DNA of 39,284 nt, from positions 1 through 39,284 of the forward strand of contig CACGTM010000010.1 in the NCBI GenBank assembly GCA_902575965.1. Reading direction: 5' to 3'. A model generated the notes under the pieces. That model saw nothing but the letters and a program-made list of their open reading frames with translations, was not told where the DNA came from and did not search any database. This document shows positions 18,775 through 28,528 of this stretch, piece after piece (the stretch's first letter is position 1; the number at the start of each line of letters is the position of its first letter). Both the position numbers and the translations under genes were made by a program. This DNA is from an uncultured Alphaproteobacteria bacterium. GTDB lineage: Bacteria > Pseudomonadota > Alphaproteobacteria > Rhodospirillales > Rhodospirillaceae.

Positions 18775-19218
18775 ATGAAACTTTATAAAATTTACCTTTC
18801 TGTCCTTGGCATTGGTTATTCTCCATTTGCTCCCGGTACTTGTGGTTCTTTAATTGCCCTTCCAGTATCTTGGCTTTTAACAACAAAAATTGGAATTTTT
18901 GCCACAGCATCTCTCATAATTTTACTTTTATTAGCGGGTATAATAATTGCAAATAAACTAATAGATCAAAATAAAGATCCCTCATGGATTGTAATGGATG
19001 AATTTTGTGGGCAACTATTAGTTCTAATATTTTTTGAAATTTCTCTATTATACTACATACTTTCATTTATTCTATTTAGAGTATTTGACATATTAAAGCC
19101 TTGGCCTATTAATTTAGTTGATAAACGTATGAAAAATTCTTTTGGAATATTCTTTGATGATATTCTTGCAGCAGTTTATGCAATTTTAGTAATAAAATTG
19201 TTTAACTTTATTATATGA
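18775..19218 (+). CDS. pgpA: phosphatidylglycerophosphatase A
   Basis: PgpA dephosphorylates phosphatidylglycerol phosphate, the last step of phosphatidylglycerol synthesis, in the inner membrane. The protein is 147 aa and has the family motifs GIGYSPFAPGTCGSL near the N-terminus, WIVMDEFCGQLL in the middle and LFRVFDILKPWPIN followed by FGIFFDDILAAVYA. Three to four membrane segments surround these acidic motifs. The stop is separated by 7 bp from the start of the amidase gene, and the pair is a frequent one in Alphaproteobacteria. Confidence 0.92.
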   Translation: MKLYKIYLSVLGIGYSPFAPGTCGSLIALPVSWLLTTKIGIFATASLIILLLLAGIIIANKLIDQNKDPSWIVMDEFCGQLLVLIFFEISLLYYILSFILFRVFDILKPWPINLVDKRMKNSFGIFFDDILAAVYAILVIKLFNFII

Positions 19219-19225
19219 GGCTACC

Positions 19226-19720
19226 TTGGTTCATTTTTCTGAAGATATTATTTCACTCTCCTCATCAATAATTGAGAAAGCTTCAAAACTTAATTATAGA
19301 ATTACGCTAGCCGAATCTTGTACAGGTGGACTGATTTCAAGTTCTATTACAGCCGTGCCAGGCTCATCAAATGTATTTACATGCGGTTATGTAACGTACT
19401 CGAATCATTCAAAGAATAGAATTTTAGGAGTACCAATGGATGCAATTGAACAGTTCGGTGCAGTAAGTGATATTGTAGCGTCTGCCATGGCTGAAGGTGC
19501 ACTTGCACTCTCAAAGGCTGATATCTCTCTGTCAGTCACAGGAATTGCTGGCCCTAAAGGAGGTACAAAAGATAAACCAGTAGGTTTAGTATTTTTATCA
19601 ATCGCAAAAATTAATACAGATGCATTAATAAAAAAATATATATTTGCAGGATCCAGAGATGAAATAAGAAGGAGCGCTATCAGTGCTGGATTGTCATTGC
19701 TATTAAATCAGTTACAATAA
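19226..19720 (+). CDS. pncC: CinA C-terminal domain, nicotinamide-nucleotide amidase
   Basis: This protein deamidates nicotinamide mononucleotide to nicotinate mononucleotide in NAD recycling. It consists only of the CinA C-terminal domain (164 aa): LAESCTGGLISSSITAVPGS, GYVTYSNHSKNRILGV, AVSDIVASAMAEGAL and VTGIAGPKGGTKDKPVGLV. The start is TTG at 19226, set by a GAGG Shine-Dalgarno that overlaps the pgpA stop; the first ATG lies far inside the domain. It is likely co-transcribed with pgpA. It converges on the Coq10-type gene with a 9 bp gap. Confidence 0.92.
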   Translation: MVHFSEDIISLSSSIIEKASKLNYRITLAESCTGGLISSSITAVPGSSNVFTCGYVTYSNHSKNRILGVPMDAIEQFGAVSDIVASAMAEGALALSKADISLSVTGIAGPKGGTKDKPVGLVFLSIAKINTDALIKKYIFAGSRDEIRRSAISAGLSLLLNQLQ

Positions 19721-19729
19721 TAACTAACA

Positions 19730-20161
19730 TTAACTATATAAATCTTCTGCCCTTTCCTCAAAGGCACGTATCATTCTCTTTACTGCCTCTTCAAACCAAA
19801 TACCCATTAAGGCTTCAAAAAAAATTGAACGGAACTCAAAATCAATATGAAAATCAACCTCAGTCTCCATTGAATTAACCGATTGAAATTTCCAATAATT
19901 ATTTAAATATTTAAATGGACCATCTTTATAAAATACGTTTATTGATTCTGGCTCTGCTAACTTAACCTCTGAAATGAAACTTTCTCTAAAAAGGTTAAAG
20001 CCAATATACATTCTAGCTTGAAAACCATCATGTGTGTCAGCAATTTTTTTACAGTCAATGCACCAAGGCAAAAAATATGGATAGGACTCAACATCTGCAA
20101 CAAGTTGAAATATTTGCTCTCTTGAGTAAGGTAGAACTCTTTGTTCATTAAATACAGGCAT
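19730..20161 (-). CDS. Coq10/RatA-type START-domain protein
   Basis: This 143-residue polyketide cyclase/START-like protein belongs to the COQ10 group, which binds ubiquinone and supports respiratory-chain function in mitochondria and probably in Alphaproteobacteria. The E. coli relative RatA was described as a ribosome-association toxin. Visible family motifs are LPYSREQIFQLVADVESYPY, FLPWCIDCK and the C-terminal helix EAVKRMIRAFEERAEDLY. The gene follows lipA with a single base between them. Linkage to lipA and pyruvate dehydrogenase supports the respiratory reading over the toxin one. Confidence 0.88.
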   Translation of the reverse strand: MPVFNEQRVLPYSREQIFQLVADVESYPYFLPWCIDCKKIADTHDGFQARMYIGFNLFRESFISEVKLAEPESINVFYKDGPFKYLNNYWKFQSVNSMETEVDFHIDFEFRSIFFEALMGIWFEEAVKRMIRAFEERAEDLYS

Positions 20162-20162
20162 A

Positions 20163-21083
20163 TTATGAATTTAGCTGTTTTTTAATTTTTGCCTTTTCCT
20201 TAAGCATTCTAAAATCTTCGTCTGCATGATAGGAAGAACGAGTTAAAGGCGTGGCTGACACCATGGTAAAACCTCTTGCAGTTGCTTGAACCTTAAAATT
20301 ATGAAAGTCTTCTGGTGATAAGAAATTCTGGACTTCTGCATGCCTTAATGTTGGCTGAAGATATTGACCAATGGTTAAAAAATCAACATTTGCTGATCGA
20401 AGATCATCCATTACCTGAATAACTTCGTCTTTTTCTTCACCAAGACCAACCATAATTCCTGACTTGGTAAACACATCTGCATTAATTTCTTTTACCCTCT
20501 CCAAAAGTCTTAAACTTGTATAATATCGAGCACCAGGTCTTATTTTTCTATAAAGCCTGGGAACAGTCTCTAAATTGTGATTGAATACATCAGGAGAAGC
20601 TTTCGCAACTAATTCCGTAGATCCAATCTTTTTTCTAAAATCGGGAGTTAAAACTTCAATAGTAGTAACAGGAGATTGCTTTCTTACTTCATTAATGACC
20701 TTTACCCAATGGGCTGCCCCTCCATCTTTCAAATCATCTCTATCTACTGATGTAATTACCACATGCTTTAAATTTAGTTTTGATATAGCGCGTGCAACAT
20801 TATACGGCTCTTTAATGTCTACAATTTGAGGTTTGCCAGTTTTAATATTACAAAAAGCACAGGCTCGTGTACAAATATCTCCGAGTATCATTATTGTAGC
20901 ATGCTTTTTTTCCCAACACTCACCAATATTTGGACAAGCAGCTTCTTCGCATACAGTATTTAAACTCAGTCCTCTCATAAGAGATTTTGTTTGAAAAAAA
21001 CCCTTAGAATTCGGAGCTTTAACTCTTAACCAATTAGGTTTTGGTTTCCTCGATGTTTTATTTATGTTAACAATTTTTTCCAT
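20163..21083 (-). CDS. lipA: lipoyl synthase
   Basis: LipA inserts two sulfur atoms into protein-bound octanoyl groups to make lipoyl cofactors. It is a radical SAM enzyme with two [4Fe-4S] clusters. The auxiliary-cluster cysteines are C45, C50 and C56 ([12 protein letters not shown]), and the radical SAM cysteines are C71, C75 and C78 (CTRACAFC). The C-terminal serine motif [11 protein letters not shown] is present. The length of 306 aa is normal. Its ATG shares one base with the lpd stop (TAATG), so it is coupled to the complex whose E1 beta and E2 subunits it lipoylates. Confidence 0.96.
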   Translation of the reverse strand: MEKIVNINKTSRKPKPNWLRVKAPNSKGFFQTKSLMRGLSLNTVCEEAACPNIGECWEKKHATIMILGDICTRACAFCNIKTGKPQIVDIKEPYNVARAISKLNLKHVVITSVDRDDLKDGGAAHWVKVINEVRKQSPVTTIEVLTPDFRKKIGSTELVAKASPDVFNHNLETVPRLYRKIRPGARYYTSLRLLERVKEINADVFTKSGIMVGLGEEKDEVIQVMDDLRSANVDFLTIGQYLQPTLRHAEVQNFLSPEDFHNFKVQATARGFTMVSATPLTRSSYHADEDFRMLKEKAKIKKQLNS

Positions 21084-22477
21084 TAGTAATGTATAACCCT
21101 GTTATAAGCATCTAAAACAGACTCGTGCATCATCTCTGATAAAGTCGGATGAGGAAAAACCGTCTCCATTAATTCCGCTTCAGTTGTTTCAAGTGTTTTT
21201 GCAATTGAAAAACCCTGAATTAACTCTGTTACTTCCGATCCAACTAAATGAGCCCCCAATAATTCACCTGTTTCTTTATTAAAGATTGTTTTTATGAGCC
21301 CCTTATCATCACCTAACGCAATAGCTTTTCCATTACCAACAAATGGAAACTTGCCTATTTTAATATTAAAACCAAGTTCCTTTGCACGCTTTTCAGTATA
21401 ACCAATACTTGCAACTTGAGGGTGACAATATGTACAACCAGGTATTCTGCTTTTATCTATCGGCGTTGGGTTATGCCCGGCAATTTTTTCCACGCACACA
21501 ATACCTTCATGAGAAGCTTTATGTGCTAGCCATGGCGCTCCTGTTACATCTCCAATCGCATAAATATTTTTTATATTTGTTCTGCTAAATTCATCTGTAA
21601 CAATATGTGAGTCTTTCGTAATAACTTTTAAATCCTCCAAACCCAGTGCTTCAATATTTCCAACTATGCCCATTGCTAGTATAACTTTATCAAAAATAAG
21701 GCTTTCTTTTTTATCCTTAGTAGTAATAGATGCTTCAACTCCATTATTATTTGTATTTAATTGATTGACTAAAGAGTTTGTTAGGATTCTTATCCCTCTA
21801 TCAGTAAAAGACTTTCTTACAAAGTCTGAAATTTCTACATCTTCAACTGGTAATATATTTTCAAGCGCCTCTACTAGGGTTACATCTACTCCTAAGGTTT
21901 TATAAAAGCTACAAAATTCAGCTCCTATTGCCCCCGAGCCAACAATTAGAATTGATTTTGGCAAATCCTTTGGAACCATAGCTTCCTTGTACGTCCAAAT
22001 ATTATCACCATCGGGTTGTAAATTTGGAAAAGTTTTTGCCCTTGCTCCAGTTGCAATAATTATATGTGTTGACTCTACCTCTACTTTTTTATTTGATTTA
22101 GTTTGAATATGTATTTTACTAGCATCAATAATTTTTCCCTGCCCCTCAAATAAAGATACTTTATTTTTCTTTAGTAACATGGATACACCTGAAGAGAGTC
22201 TTGCTGCAATACTTCGAGAACGGTCAATCATATCCTTTAGATCAAATGAGACTCCTTCTACTTTTATACCAAATTCAGAGGAGTGATTTATTAAATCCAA
22301 TACTTCTGAAGAACGAAGAAGTGCTTTAGTTGGAATACAACCCCAATTTAAACAAATGCCTCCTAGGTGCTCTTTTTCAATAAGAGCTGTCTTCAATCCA
22401 AGCTGAGAAGCTCGGATCGCAGCAACATATCCACCCGGACCACCCCCAATTACAACTAAATCAAATTTTTGACTCAT
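21083..22477 (-). CDS. lpd: dihydrolipoyl dehydrogenase (E3)
   Basis: E3 reoxidises dihydrolipoamide on the pyruvate dehydrogenase complex and passes electrons to NAD+. The flavoprotein (464 aa) has an FAD motif [10 protein letters not shown] (11-20), the redox disulfide [13 protein letters not shown] (C42, C47), a NAD-binding [14 protein letters not shown] segment, and the C-terminal [12 protein letters not shown] motif with the catalytic histidine. No lipoyl domain is fused to its N-terminus. It lies 8 bp after pdhC and overlaps lipA by one base, which shows it is the dedicated E3 of this operon. Confidence 0.95.
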   Translation of the reverse strand: MSQKFDLVVIGGGPGGYVAAIRASQLGLKTALIEKEHLGGICLNWGCIPTKALLRSSEVLDLINHSSEFGIKVEGVSFDLKDMIDRSRSIAARLSSGVSMLLKKNKVSLFEGQGKIIDASKIHIQTKSNKKVEVESTHIIIATGARAKTFPNLQPDGDNIWTYKEAMVPKDLPKSILIVGSGAIGAEFCSFYKTLGVDVTLVEALENILPVEDVEISDFVRKSFTDRGIRILTNSLVNQLNTNNNGVEASITTKDKKESLIFDKVILAMGIVGNIEALGLEDLKVITKDSHIVTDEFSRTNIKNIYAIGDVTGAPWLAHKASHEGIVCVEKIAGHNPTPIDKSRIPGCTYCHPQVASIGYTEKRAKELGFNIKIGKFPFVGNGKAIALGDDKGLIKTIFNKETGELLGAHLVGSEVTELIQGFSIAKTLETTEAELMETVFPHPTLSEMMHESVLDAYNRVIHY

Positions 22478-22485
22478 ATTTTTTC

Positions 22486-23775
22486 CTATAACAATAGTGT
22501 AAGTGGTTCCTCAATAAGAGGCTTAAAGTGAGAGAGAAACTGCGCGCCCACAGCACCATCGATTACTCGATGGTCACAGGAAAGAGTACAGTTCATGATG
22601 GTTGCGATTCCTACCTCCTCATTAATAATAGCAGGCTTTTTAATACCAGCCCCTACTGCCAAGATAGCACTTTGAGGAGGATTTATTATTGCAGTAAATT
22701 CTTTTATTCCATACATACCTAAATTAGAAATTGAGAAACCACCGCCCTGAAACTCTTCTGGTTTAAGTTTATTATCACGAGCACGCTCAGCTAAAGTTTT
22801 CATTTCAGTTGAAATTTCCGATAATCCTTTTTGATCAGCATCTTTAACTATAGGAGTTATCAAACCATTCTCAGTTGCAACGGCAACAGAAATATCCACT
22901 TGGTTATTTTGATGAATTGCCTCACCAGCCCAACTTGCATTTACAGAAGGTACCTTTTTTAGAGCTAGGGCACTTGCCTTGATAATAAAATCATTCACAG
23001 AAAGCTTAAAGTCTGAAGAAGGATTCTCATTTAATTCTTTTCTAATATTTAATAGCTTATCAATGTTACATTCTATTGTTAGATAAAAGTGTGGAATCTC
23101 TATTTTTGCCTCTGTTAATCTTTTCGCAATAATTTTTCTAATGTTTGAATTTTGAATTACCTCGAACGATCTTTCTGTTGAATAAGATTCACTTTCTTTA
23201 GTTTGTTTAATAATAGGACTTTTTGATATTGAATTTAAATATCCTTCAACATCATTTTTTATAATTCTACCCCCAGGGCCGGTTCCAGAAATAGAAGAGA
23301 TATCTAAATTTGATGACTCAGCAATTCTTCTGGCAAGGGGACTGATAAAAATTCTTTTTGAATGTGGCAAGGGGGCCGAAAGATTTAATTCAGTAGAAAG
23401 AGGAGAATGTTTATCCCTTTTTTCTTTCTCAATTAATCCATTATCTCTCTTAGCAGAACTCTTTTTTATTTTTTTAGTAGACCATGACTTTTTGGCTTCT
23501 TTACTTTTATTTTTTGTTTTTATTTTATCTTCACCTTCTTCTAATAAAATACCAATAGGCTTATTTACTTCAACAGACTCAGTCCCCTCAGCAACAAGTA
23601 TCTCCCCGATAACCCCTTCGTCAACAGCTTCAAGTTCCATTGTAGCTTTATCGGTTTCTATTTCTGCAATTATATCTCCTGAATTAACTTGATCACCTTC
23701 CTTAACCAACCATTTAGCAAGTTTCCCCTCTGTCATTGTAGGAGATAGAGCTGGCATTAAAATTTCAATTGACAT
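22486..23775 (-). CDS. pdhC: pyruvate dehydrogenase E2, dihydrolipoyl acetyltransferase
   Basis: E2 transfers acetyl groups from lipoyl to CoA and forms the core of the complex. One lipoyl domain is present at residues 1-75, with the attachment lysine K43 in [14 protein letters not shown] Lys/Ser-rich linker follows, then a peripheral-subunit-binding domain at about 138-172 ([24 protein letters not shown]). The catalytic domain ends with [12 protein letters not shown], giving H402 and D406. The total of 429 aa is normal for a single-lipoyl E2. The gene lies 16 bp downstream of pdhB. Assignment to pyruvate rather than another 2-oxoacid rests on the operon. Confidence 0.95.
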   Translation of the reverse strand: MSIEILMPALSPTMTEGKLAKWLVKEGDQVNSGDIIAEIETDKATMELEAVDEGVIGEILVAEGTESVEVNKPIGILLEEGEDKIKTKNKSKEAKKSWSTKKIKKSSAKRDNGLIEKEKRDKHSPLSTELNLSAPLPHSKRIFISPLARRIAESSNLDISSISGTGPGGRIIKNDVEGYLNSISKSPIIKQTKESESYSTERSFEVIQNSNIRKIIAKRLTEAKIEIPHFYLTIECNIDKLLNIRKELNENPSSDFKLSVNDFIIKASALALKKVPSVNASWAGEAIHQNNQVDISVAVATENGLITPIVKDADQKGLSEISTEMKTLAERARDNKLKPEEFQGGGFSISNLGMYGIKEFTAIINPPQSAILAVGAGIKKPAIINEEVGIATIMNCTLSCDHRVIDGAVGAQFLSHFKPLIEEPLTLLL

Positions 23776-23791
23776 AACTAAACCTCTTTTT

Positions 23792-25189
23792 TTATGATTT
23801 GGACAAAATCACGTTAACTGCATTAATTATATCTTCAATCTGTGGTAATGCTAATTTTTCTAAGTTTGCAGCATATGGCATAGGAACGTCTTTTCCAGTA
23901 ATTCTCTTGACAGGAGCGTCTAACCAGTCAAATGCCTTTTCCATTATTTGAGAGGATATTTCTGCACCAATACCTGAGTAAGGAAAACCTTCCTCACAAG
24001 AGATGCAATGATTTGTCTTTTGAACTGATGTTATTATTGTATCAATGTCTAGAGGCCTTAGTGTTCTTAGATTTATAACCTCTGCTGAAATACCCATTTT
24101 TGATAATTGGTCTGCAGCAGATAAAGCCTTACCAACCATTATACTAAATGCCGTAATTGTTATGTCACTTCCTTCTCTTTCAATTTTTGCTTTTCCAATA
24201 GGAACCAAAAAGTCTTCAGAAGTAGGAACATCAAATTTCTGACCATATAGCAATTCATTTTCTAAGAATATGACTGGATTAGGGTCCCTTATAGAGGACT
24301 TGAGAAGCCCTTTAGCATCACTACCTGACCAGGGGGAAACTACTTTATGACCCGGTACATGTGAGTACCAAGATGCATAACATTGTGAATGTTGTGCCCC
24401 TACCCTAGAAGCTGCTCCATTAGGCCCTCTGAATACAATTGGACAACCCATTTGTCCACCCGACATATACAAGGTTTTGGCTGCTGAGTTAATAATATGA
24501 TCAATTGCCTGCATCGCAAAATTAAATGTCATAAATTCAACGATAGGTCTTAAGCCAGCAAAAGCTGCTCCAACGCCTAAACCCGTAAATCCATTTTCTG
24601 TTATAGGGGTATCAATAACTCTTTTCGAACCAAACTCTTCTAATAATCCCTGACTGACTTTATACGCACCTTGATACTCTGCAACCTCTTCCCCCATGAG
24701 AAAAACATTTTTGTTAACTCTCATCTCTTCTGCCATAGCATCTCTTAATGCCTCTCTCACTGTAATCTCTACAGAGTCATGATCAACAGAATTTTCTTTA
24801 ACATGAACCTCAGTCCGATGATTATTACTATCTCTTATTACTGTTTTACTGGCACTTTCTTCTTTCTTGGATATGACTGGAATTTTTTCTTTTAAAATAT
24901 TTTTTTTATCTGTCTTTGATATCTTTGAAACTTCTTTCTCATTTGAATCATTATCAGACAAGAGGCCGATTGGGGTGTTAACTTCAACTGAATCAGTCCC
25001 TTCAGTAATTAAAATCTTTTTTAAAATACCATCATCAACCGCTTCTAATTCCATTGTAGCCTTATCAGTTTCAATTTCTGCGATTAAATCCCCAGCAGAA
25101 ACTTTCTCACCCTCGGATACAAGCCATTTTGCTAGTTTTCCCTCTTTCATTGTAGGGGAGAGTGCAGGCATTAAAATTTCTGTTTCCAC
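23792..25189 (-). CDS. pdhB: pyruvate dehydrogenase E1 beta with N-terminal lipoyl domain
   Basis: E1 beta and E1 alpha together decarboxylate pyruvate with thiamine diphosphate. This version is a fusion: residues 1-75 form a lipoyl domain with K43 in [13 protein letters not shown], followed by a charged linker and the transketolase-type E1 beta domain from about residue 140 ([29 protein letters not shown]). Such lipoyl-E1 beta fusions are known in several Alphaproteobacteria. The start is GTG at 25189, placed by an AGGAA Shine-Dalgarno and by alignment with the E2 N-terminus ([12 protein letters not shown] against [12 protein letters not shown]). It starts 19 bp after the pdhA stop. Confidence 0.95.
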   Translation of the reverse strand: METEILMPALSPTMKEGKLAKWLVSEGEKVSAGDLIAEIETDKATMELEAVDDGILKKILITEGTDSVEVNTPIGLLSDNDSNEKEVSKISKTDKKNILKEKIPVISKKEESASKTVIRDSNNHRTEVHVKENSVDHDSVEITVREALRDAMAEEMRVNKNVFLMGEEVAEYQGAYKVSQGLLEEFGSKRVIDTPITENGFTGLGVGAAFAGLRPIVEFMTFNFAMQAIDHIINSAAKTLYMSGGQMGCPIVFRGPNGAASRVGAQHSQCYASWYSHVPGHKVVSPWSGSDAKGLLKSSIRDPNPVIFLENELLYGQKFDVPTSEDFLVPIGKAKIEREGSDITITAFSIMVGKALSAADQLSKMGISAEVINLRTLRPLDIDTIITSVQKTNHCISCEEGFPYSGIGAEISSQIMEKAFDWLDAPVKRITGKDVPMPYAANLEKLALPQIEDIINAVNVILSKS

Positions 25190-25208
25190 TTCTTAATTCC
25201 TATAAATT

Positions 25209-26264
25209 CTAAACTTCTAAAAGAACATCAGTCCAAAGCTCAGCTGGATCTGGTTCTTTAGATTCTTGAGCAAATTTTGCAGCTTCAATAACTCTCTCTT
25301 TAATTTTTTTATCTATTTCTTTAAAACTTTTTTCATCCAACATTTTTGAACTCATCATTTCTTCTCTTAAGCAGTCGATCGGATCATTCTCTGCCCTCAT
25401 TTTTGCAAGCTCTTCTTTGGATCTATATTTTGCAGGGTCTGACATTGAGTGACCTCTATATCTATAGGTTTTCATTTCTAATATGATCGGACCCTTGTTA
25501 CTTCTTGCATGGTCAATTGCACTCTTTCCTGCGTGATAAACTTCTTTAACATCCATTCCATTTACTGCTACGCCTGGTATTCCATAGGACTCTCCTCTTC
25601 TATGAAGGTCAGTTGAGGCCGACGCCCTTTCAACCGAAGTTCCCATCCCATACTTATTATTTTCAATAATATATACGATTGGCAAATTCCATAGTGCTGC
25701 CATATTAAAGGATTCATAGACTTGACCTTGGTTTGTAGCCCCGTCACCAAAATAGCAAAGACATACTCCACCATCATCATTGTAATAATGTGAGAACGCC
25801 AATCCAGTTCCTATAGGAACTGATGCTCCAACAATGCCGTGTCCACCATAGAAATTCTTTTCTTTGCTAAACATATGCATTGAACCACCTTTTCCATGAG
25901 AGTAACCAGCTTCTCGACCTGTTAATTCAGCCATTACTTTTTTTGGATCCATACCAGTAGCAAGCATATGTCCATGGTCTCTGTATGTTGTAATAATAGT
26001 ATCTTTTTGATTAACATTTGCTTGCAGCCCTACAACCACTGCCTCCTGCCCAATGTACAAATGGCAAAAACCACCAATTAAACCCATTCCGTACAATTGA
26101 CCGGCTCGTTCTTCAAAACGTCTGATCAAAAGCATATCATTATAAAAATTTAAGAGTGTTTCCTTTGAAAAAGAATTTTTGGAGGATACAATTTTAGATT
26201 TATTGAGAGTGTCTTCTTCTTTTTTAAAAGAGTCATCAAGTAAAGGAAGCTCTGATGTAGACAT
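25209..26264 (-). CDS. pdhA: pyruvate dehydrogenase E1 alpha
   Basis: E1 alpha binds thiamine diphosphate and starts pyruvate oxidation. The thiamine motif runs from FGDGATNQGQVYESFNMA to IIENN, and the substrate-site loop RYRGHSMSDPAKYR is conserved. The start at 26264 (MSTSELPLLDD) is chosen over a TTG four codons upstream because GAGGG lies five bases before the ATG. The length of 351 aa is normal. It is the first gene of the pdhA-pdhB-pdhC-lpd-lipA-coq10 run, so the promoter and any pyruvate-responsive control should lie in the roughly 300 bp upstream, where a palindrome is visible. Confidence 0.95.
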   Translation of the reverse strand: MSTSELPLLDDSFKKEEDTLNKSKIVSSKNSFSKETLLNFYNDMLLIRRFEERAGQLYGMGLIGGFCHLYIGQEAVVVGLQANVNQKDTIITTYRDHGHMLATGMDPKKVMAELTGREAGYSHGKGGSMHMFSKEKNFYGGHGIVGASVPIGTGLAFSHYYNDDGGVCLCYFGDGATNQGQVYESFNMAALWNLPIVYIIENNKYGMGTSVERASASTDLHRRGESYGIPGVAVNGMDVKEVYHAGKSAIDHARSNKGPIILEMKTYRYRGHSMSDPAKYRSKEELAKMRAENDPIDCLREEMMSSKMLDEKSFKEIDKKIKERVIEAAKFAQESKEPDPAELWTDVLLEV

Positions 26265-26574
26265 AAATACCCTCAAGGAATAATGTTACAGTTTAAAATT
26301 GTAATATTATTACTCTTATACAGGATTTAAACTTAATTTTCTCACTTAATATTATAATATATTAAGCTTTATAAGAAACGTAGAATCTCTGAAAAAAGAA
26401 CTAAAGTATTGATATTAAAGACTAAATATAAAGCTATACAAAAATGAAAGTAATAAAATTACATAGCCAGCTAATAAAAAGAAATACTTGTTAATTAAAA
26501 GTGATAAAAACAATTTAATATAACAACACTTTATACGTGTTTAGTAAAAAAAAATATCGTTTACAGTGAGTAAA
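26265..26574. other. non-coding gap upstream of pdhA
   Basis: This 310 bp AT-rich stretch carries no convincing ORF. Reading on the minus strand it starts with the end of ftsB, then a weak hairpin (AACAC and GTGTT arms at 26525-26529 and 26537-26541) that might end the ftsB transcript. Further along is a TATAAG that could be a -10 box (26315-26320), then a 19 bp palindrome just before the pdhA Shine-Dalgarno. No RNA family was recognised. Confidence 0.4.
26286..26304. promoter_or_regulatory. 19 bp palindrome in the pdhA leader, candidate operator
   Basis: The sequence TTACAGTTTAAAATTGTAA reads as an imperfect palindrome with 8 of 9 arm positions matching around a central A. It lies 21 bp before the pdhA ATG and about 10 bp after a possible -10 box, where a repressor would overlap the transcription start. 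No regulator is encoded nearby. In such AT-rich DNA a chance palindrome cannot be excluded. Confidence 0.35.
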
Positions 26575-26877
26575 TTAAGGTATGACTAAATATTCTTTAG
26601 GTTTTAGCATTACTAGCAAGCGCTTTGCTTGTTCATCCAGCATATCTGTATCTAGATTTGAAGAGAGAAGAAGAGAATTTCTTCGTTCTAAACTTTTTTC
26701 AAGCACCTTTGCTTCAGTTAATTCGTTTTGAACAATACTTAGCTCATTTTTTACTTTGAAAAGCGCTGATACGCCTCTATCACCCTCGAGTATATGATAA
26801 AGAAAATAAGATAAGAAAAAAATGCTCAACAATGGCAAAAAAAAATGAATTGGGGTGAGTTTTCGTCTATCGTTCAT
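26575..26877 (-). CDS. ftsB: FtsB/DivIC-family septum formation protein
   Basis: This small bitopic division protein joins FtsL and FtsQ in the divisome. It has a short basic cytoplasmic tip, one membrane segment (about residues 10-28) and a coiled coil (ALFKVKNELSIVQNELTEAK), ending in KRLLVMLKPKEYLVIP, which resembles the usual FtsB end with its P-x-E segment. The start at 26877 (MNDRRKLTP) gives 100 aa, a normal length; the frame extends six codons further upstream. In Alphaproteobacteria it typically lies between eno and pdhA; here no eno follows and the neighbour is an unrelated hydrolase. Confidence 0.85.
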   Translation of the reverse strand: MNDRRKLTPIHFFLPLLSIFFLSYFLYHILEGDRGVSALFKVKNELSIVQNELTEAKVLEKSLERRNSLLLSSNLDTDMLDEQAKRLLVMLKPKEYLVIP

Positions 26878-26991
26878 AGTGTGACAGAGAATCATTTATA
26901 GATGGTATTATCAATAAAAAATTACTAGTCATAGAATAATAGATAATGATGTGTATCATAAAAGACTCACATATAACTGAAAGCAAACAAA

Positions 26992-27987
26992 ATGAATATA
27001 GTTGTCAAAATAATAGGTATTCTAGTCATTGTAGTCGTTTTTGGGGCAGCACTTGGGCTATGGTTCCTGGTATCGGGCGGAAGAGACATTTCTCTAAAGG
27101 ATCTGAGAGCTAAATATGAGGTTGATCAGTCTGAATATGTGGATTTAGATGGTGTACTTATTCATTTCATTGATGAAGGTGATGGGTACCCAATTATCTT
27201 AACCCATGCGTCCTATCACAGTGCCCGAGCATGGGACGGAGTTGCAGAAATACTAAAAAATAACTTTCGTGTTATTCGCTTTGACTTTCCGAATTCCGGG
27301 CTCAGTGGTCTAGATAGCAAAAACAGATATAATGTTGATCATTATCAAGAGATTATTTCGCAATTGTCCAGCCATTTGAATATAGAAAAGTTCCATCTCA
27401 TTGGTACATCATCAGGAGGGACAGTCGCATTTAGATACGCCTCTAATAATCCAGAAAAAGTTAACCGCTTTGTGTTAGTTAATTCAGCAGGTATGCCAAG
27501 AACCAAGGTGACAAATCCAAATAGACCAAGAGGAAATCAATTTGCCCGTTGGCTTCAAAGCTATCATCAATCAAGAGGATATTGGGAGAGAGCACTCTCA
27601 AGAACAGTCACATCAGGACCACCTTCAGAAGCACACATCGAGATGAACTATGACATGAACAGGCGAGCTGGTAAAAGAGAACCTGCGCGCACCTTTATGC
27701 GCAATTATGTAACTGGAGACCCTGAGGGCGTTCTTAATAAAGTTAAATCACCAACACTTGTTCTATGGGGGTTATCAAATCCAACTGTGATGCATCTTGA
27801 GGCAAATGTCATACAACATTGGTTAATCAATGCTCCAAGTTTAGTGAAAAAATATGAATCACTTGGTCATTACCCTTACATAGAGAAGCCTGAATTAGTT
27901 GCATCTGATATAAACAGTTTCTTGCTTGGTAAATACGATGACCTACTGAGACAAACAACCATGGCTAAAGTTAATATGAACAACTAA
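26992..27987 (+). CDS. membrane-anchored alpha/beta hydrolase
   Basis: This is an alpha/beta-hydrolase-fold protein with an N-terminal membrane anchor (residues 4-27). The substrate is unknown. The nucleophile elbow is GTSSGG with S140, and the C-terminal histidine is H293 in LGHYPYIEKPE. Upstream elements ILTHASYHSARAWDGVA and RFDFPNSGLSG fit the fold, the latter in place of the common DxRGxGxS. At the usual acid position after strand 7 the sequence reads LWGLSNPTV, with N263 where Asp is expected, so another acid may serve or activity may be altered. By eye its codons are somewhat more GC-rich than its neighbours. It opens the accessory region. Confidence 0.85.
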   Translation: MNIVVKIIGILVIVVVFGAALGLWFLVSGGRDISLKDLRAKYEVDQSEYVDLDGVLIHFIDEGDGYPIILTHASYHSARAWDGVAEILKNNFRVIRFDFPNSGLSGLDSKNRYNVDHYQEIISQLSSHLNIEKFHLIGTSSGGTVAFRYASNNPEKVNRFVLVNSAGMPRTKVTNPNRPRGNQFARWLQSYHQSRGYWERALSRTVTSGPPSEAHIEMNYDMNRRAGKREPARTFMRNYVTGDPEGVLNKVKSPTLVLWGLSNPTVMHLEANVIQHWLINAPSLVKKYESLGHYPYIEKPELVASDINSFLLGKYDDLLRQTTMAKVNMNN

Positions 27988-28005
27988 AAATAAAATTCAA
28001 TTATA

Positions 28006-28470
28006 TCAATCAATTGGGGATGAATGATGAATTTTGATCTTAAGTTTATCATCACACCTCACTAAGACAAATGTAAAAGCTACTCTAACAGGATTGTTTG
28101 CCTCATAGGATTGAAATTTAAGAATTCCCATAACAGCACATAAACCCTGTTCTATTAGTATATTTACCTCAGAGGGTGTTATCTCTTTCCAAGGCTTAAG
28201 TGCAAATCCATGATCCTCAGGCAGGTGTCCTTTAACAAAATATGAAAGAGCATCATCTCGATTATTTCGAAAAACAATATCACTGGTAAACGTTGGTTTA
28301 AATAAAACTTCCTCATGGCTAAAGGCATAATGGTCCTCAAGAAAAGATTGTGCTCTTTCTTTGTAGTCACCTCCCTCTTTATGGACCTCGCCAATATTAA
28401 TAACACCATCTTTCCAAGAATTAAGGAACTCTATGATTTCTTTTTGATTTATATTGTTTATGTCACTCAT
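28006..28470 (-). CDS. NTF2/SnoaL-like protein
   Basis: This 154-residue protein has the cone-shaped NTF2-like pattern: an N-terminal helix (KEIIEFLNSWKDGVINIGEV), DHYAFSHEEVLFKPTF, FVKGHLPEDHGFALKPW, a strand with AVMGILKF and a closing strand ending in KIKIHHSSPI. I recall close relatives, often labelled phosphoribosyl-AMP cyclohydrolase in databases, a label the sequence does not support. No catalytic function can be assigned. It has no signal peptide. It is convergent with the hydrolase (18 bp gap) and lies downstream of a hairpin that probably separates it from the membrane-protein genes. Confidence 0.7.
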   Translation of the reverse strand: MSDINNINQKEIIEFLNSWKDGVINIGEVHKEGGDYKERAQSFLEDHYAFSHEEVLFKPTFTSDIVFRNNRDDALSYFVKGHLPEDHGFALKPWKEITPSEVNILIEQGLCAVMGILKFQSYEANNPVRVAFTFVLVRCDDKLKIKIHHSSPID

Positions 28471-28528
28471 TCAAAACTCATACTACCTAAGTTTTTGTAA
28501 AGATTAATTTGCAAATAAAGAAAGAGAA

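Noticed and set aside
27988-28005. AATTG/CAATT repeat between the hydrolase and NTF2-like genes as a terminator
   Set aside because: The stem is only five base pairs, nearly all AT, with no T run in a useful place.
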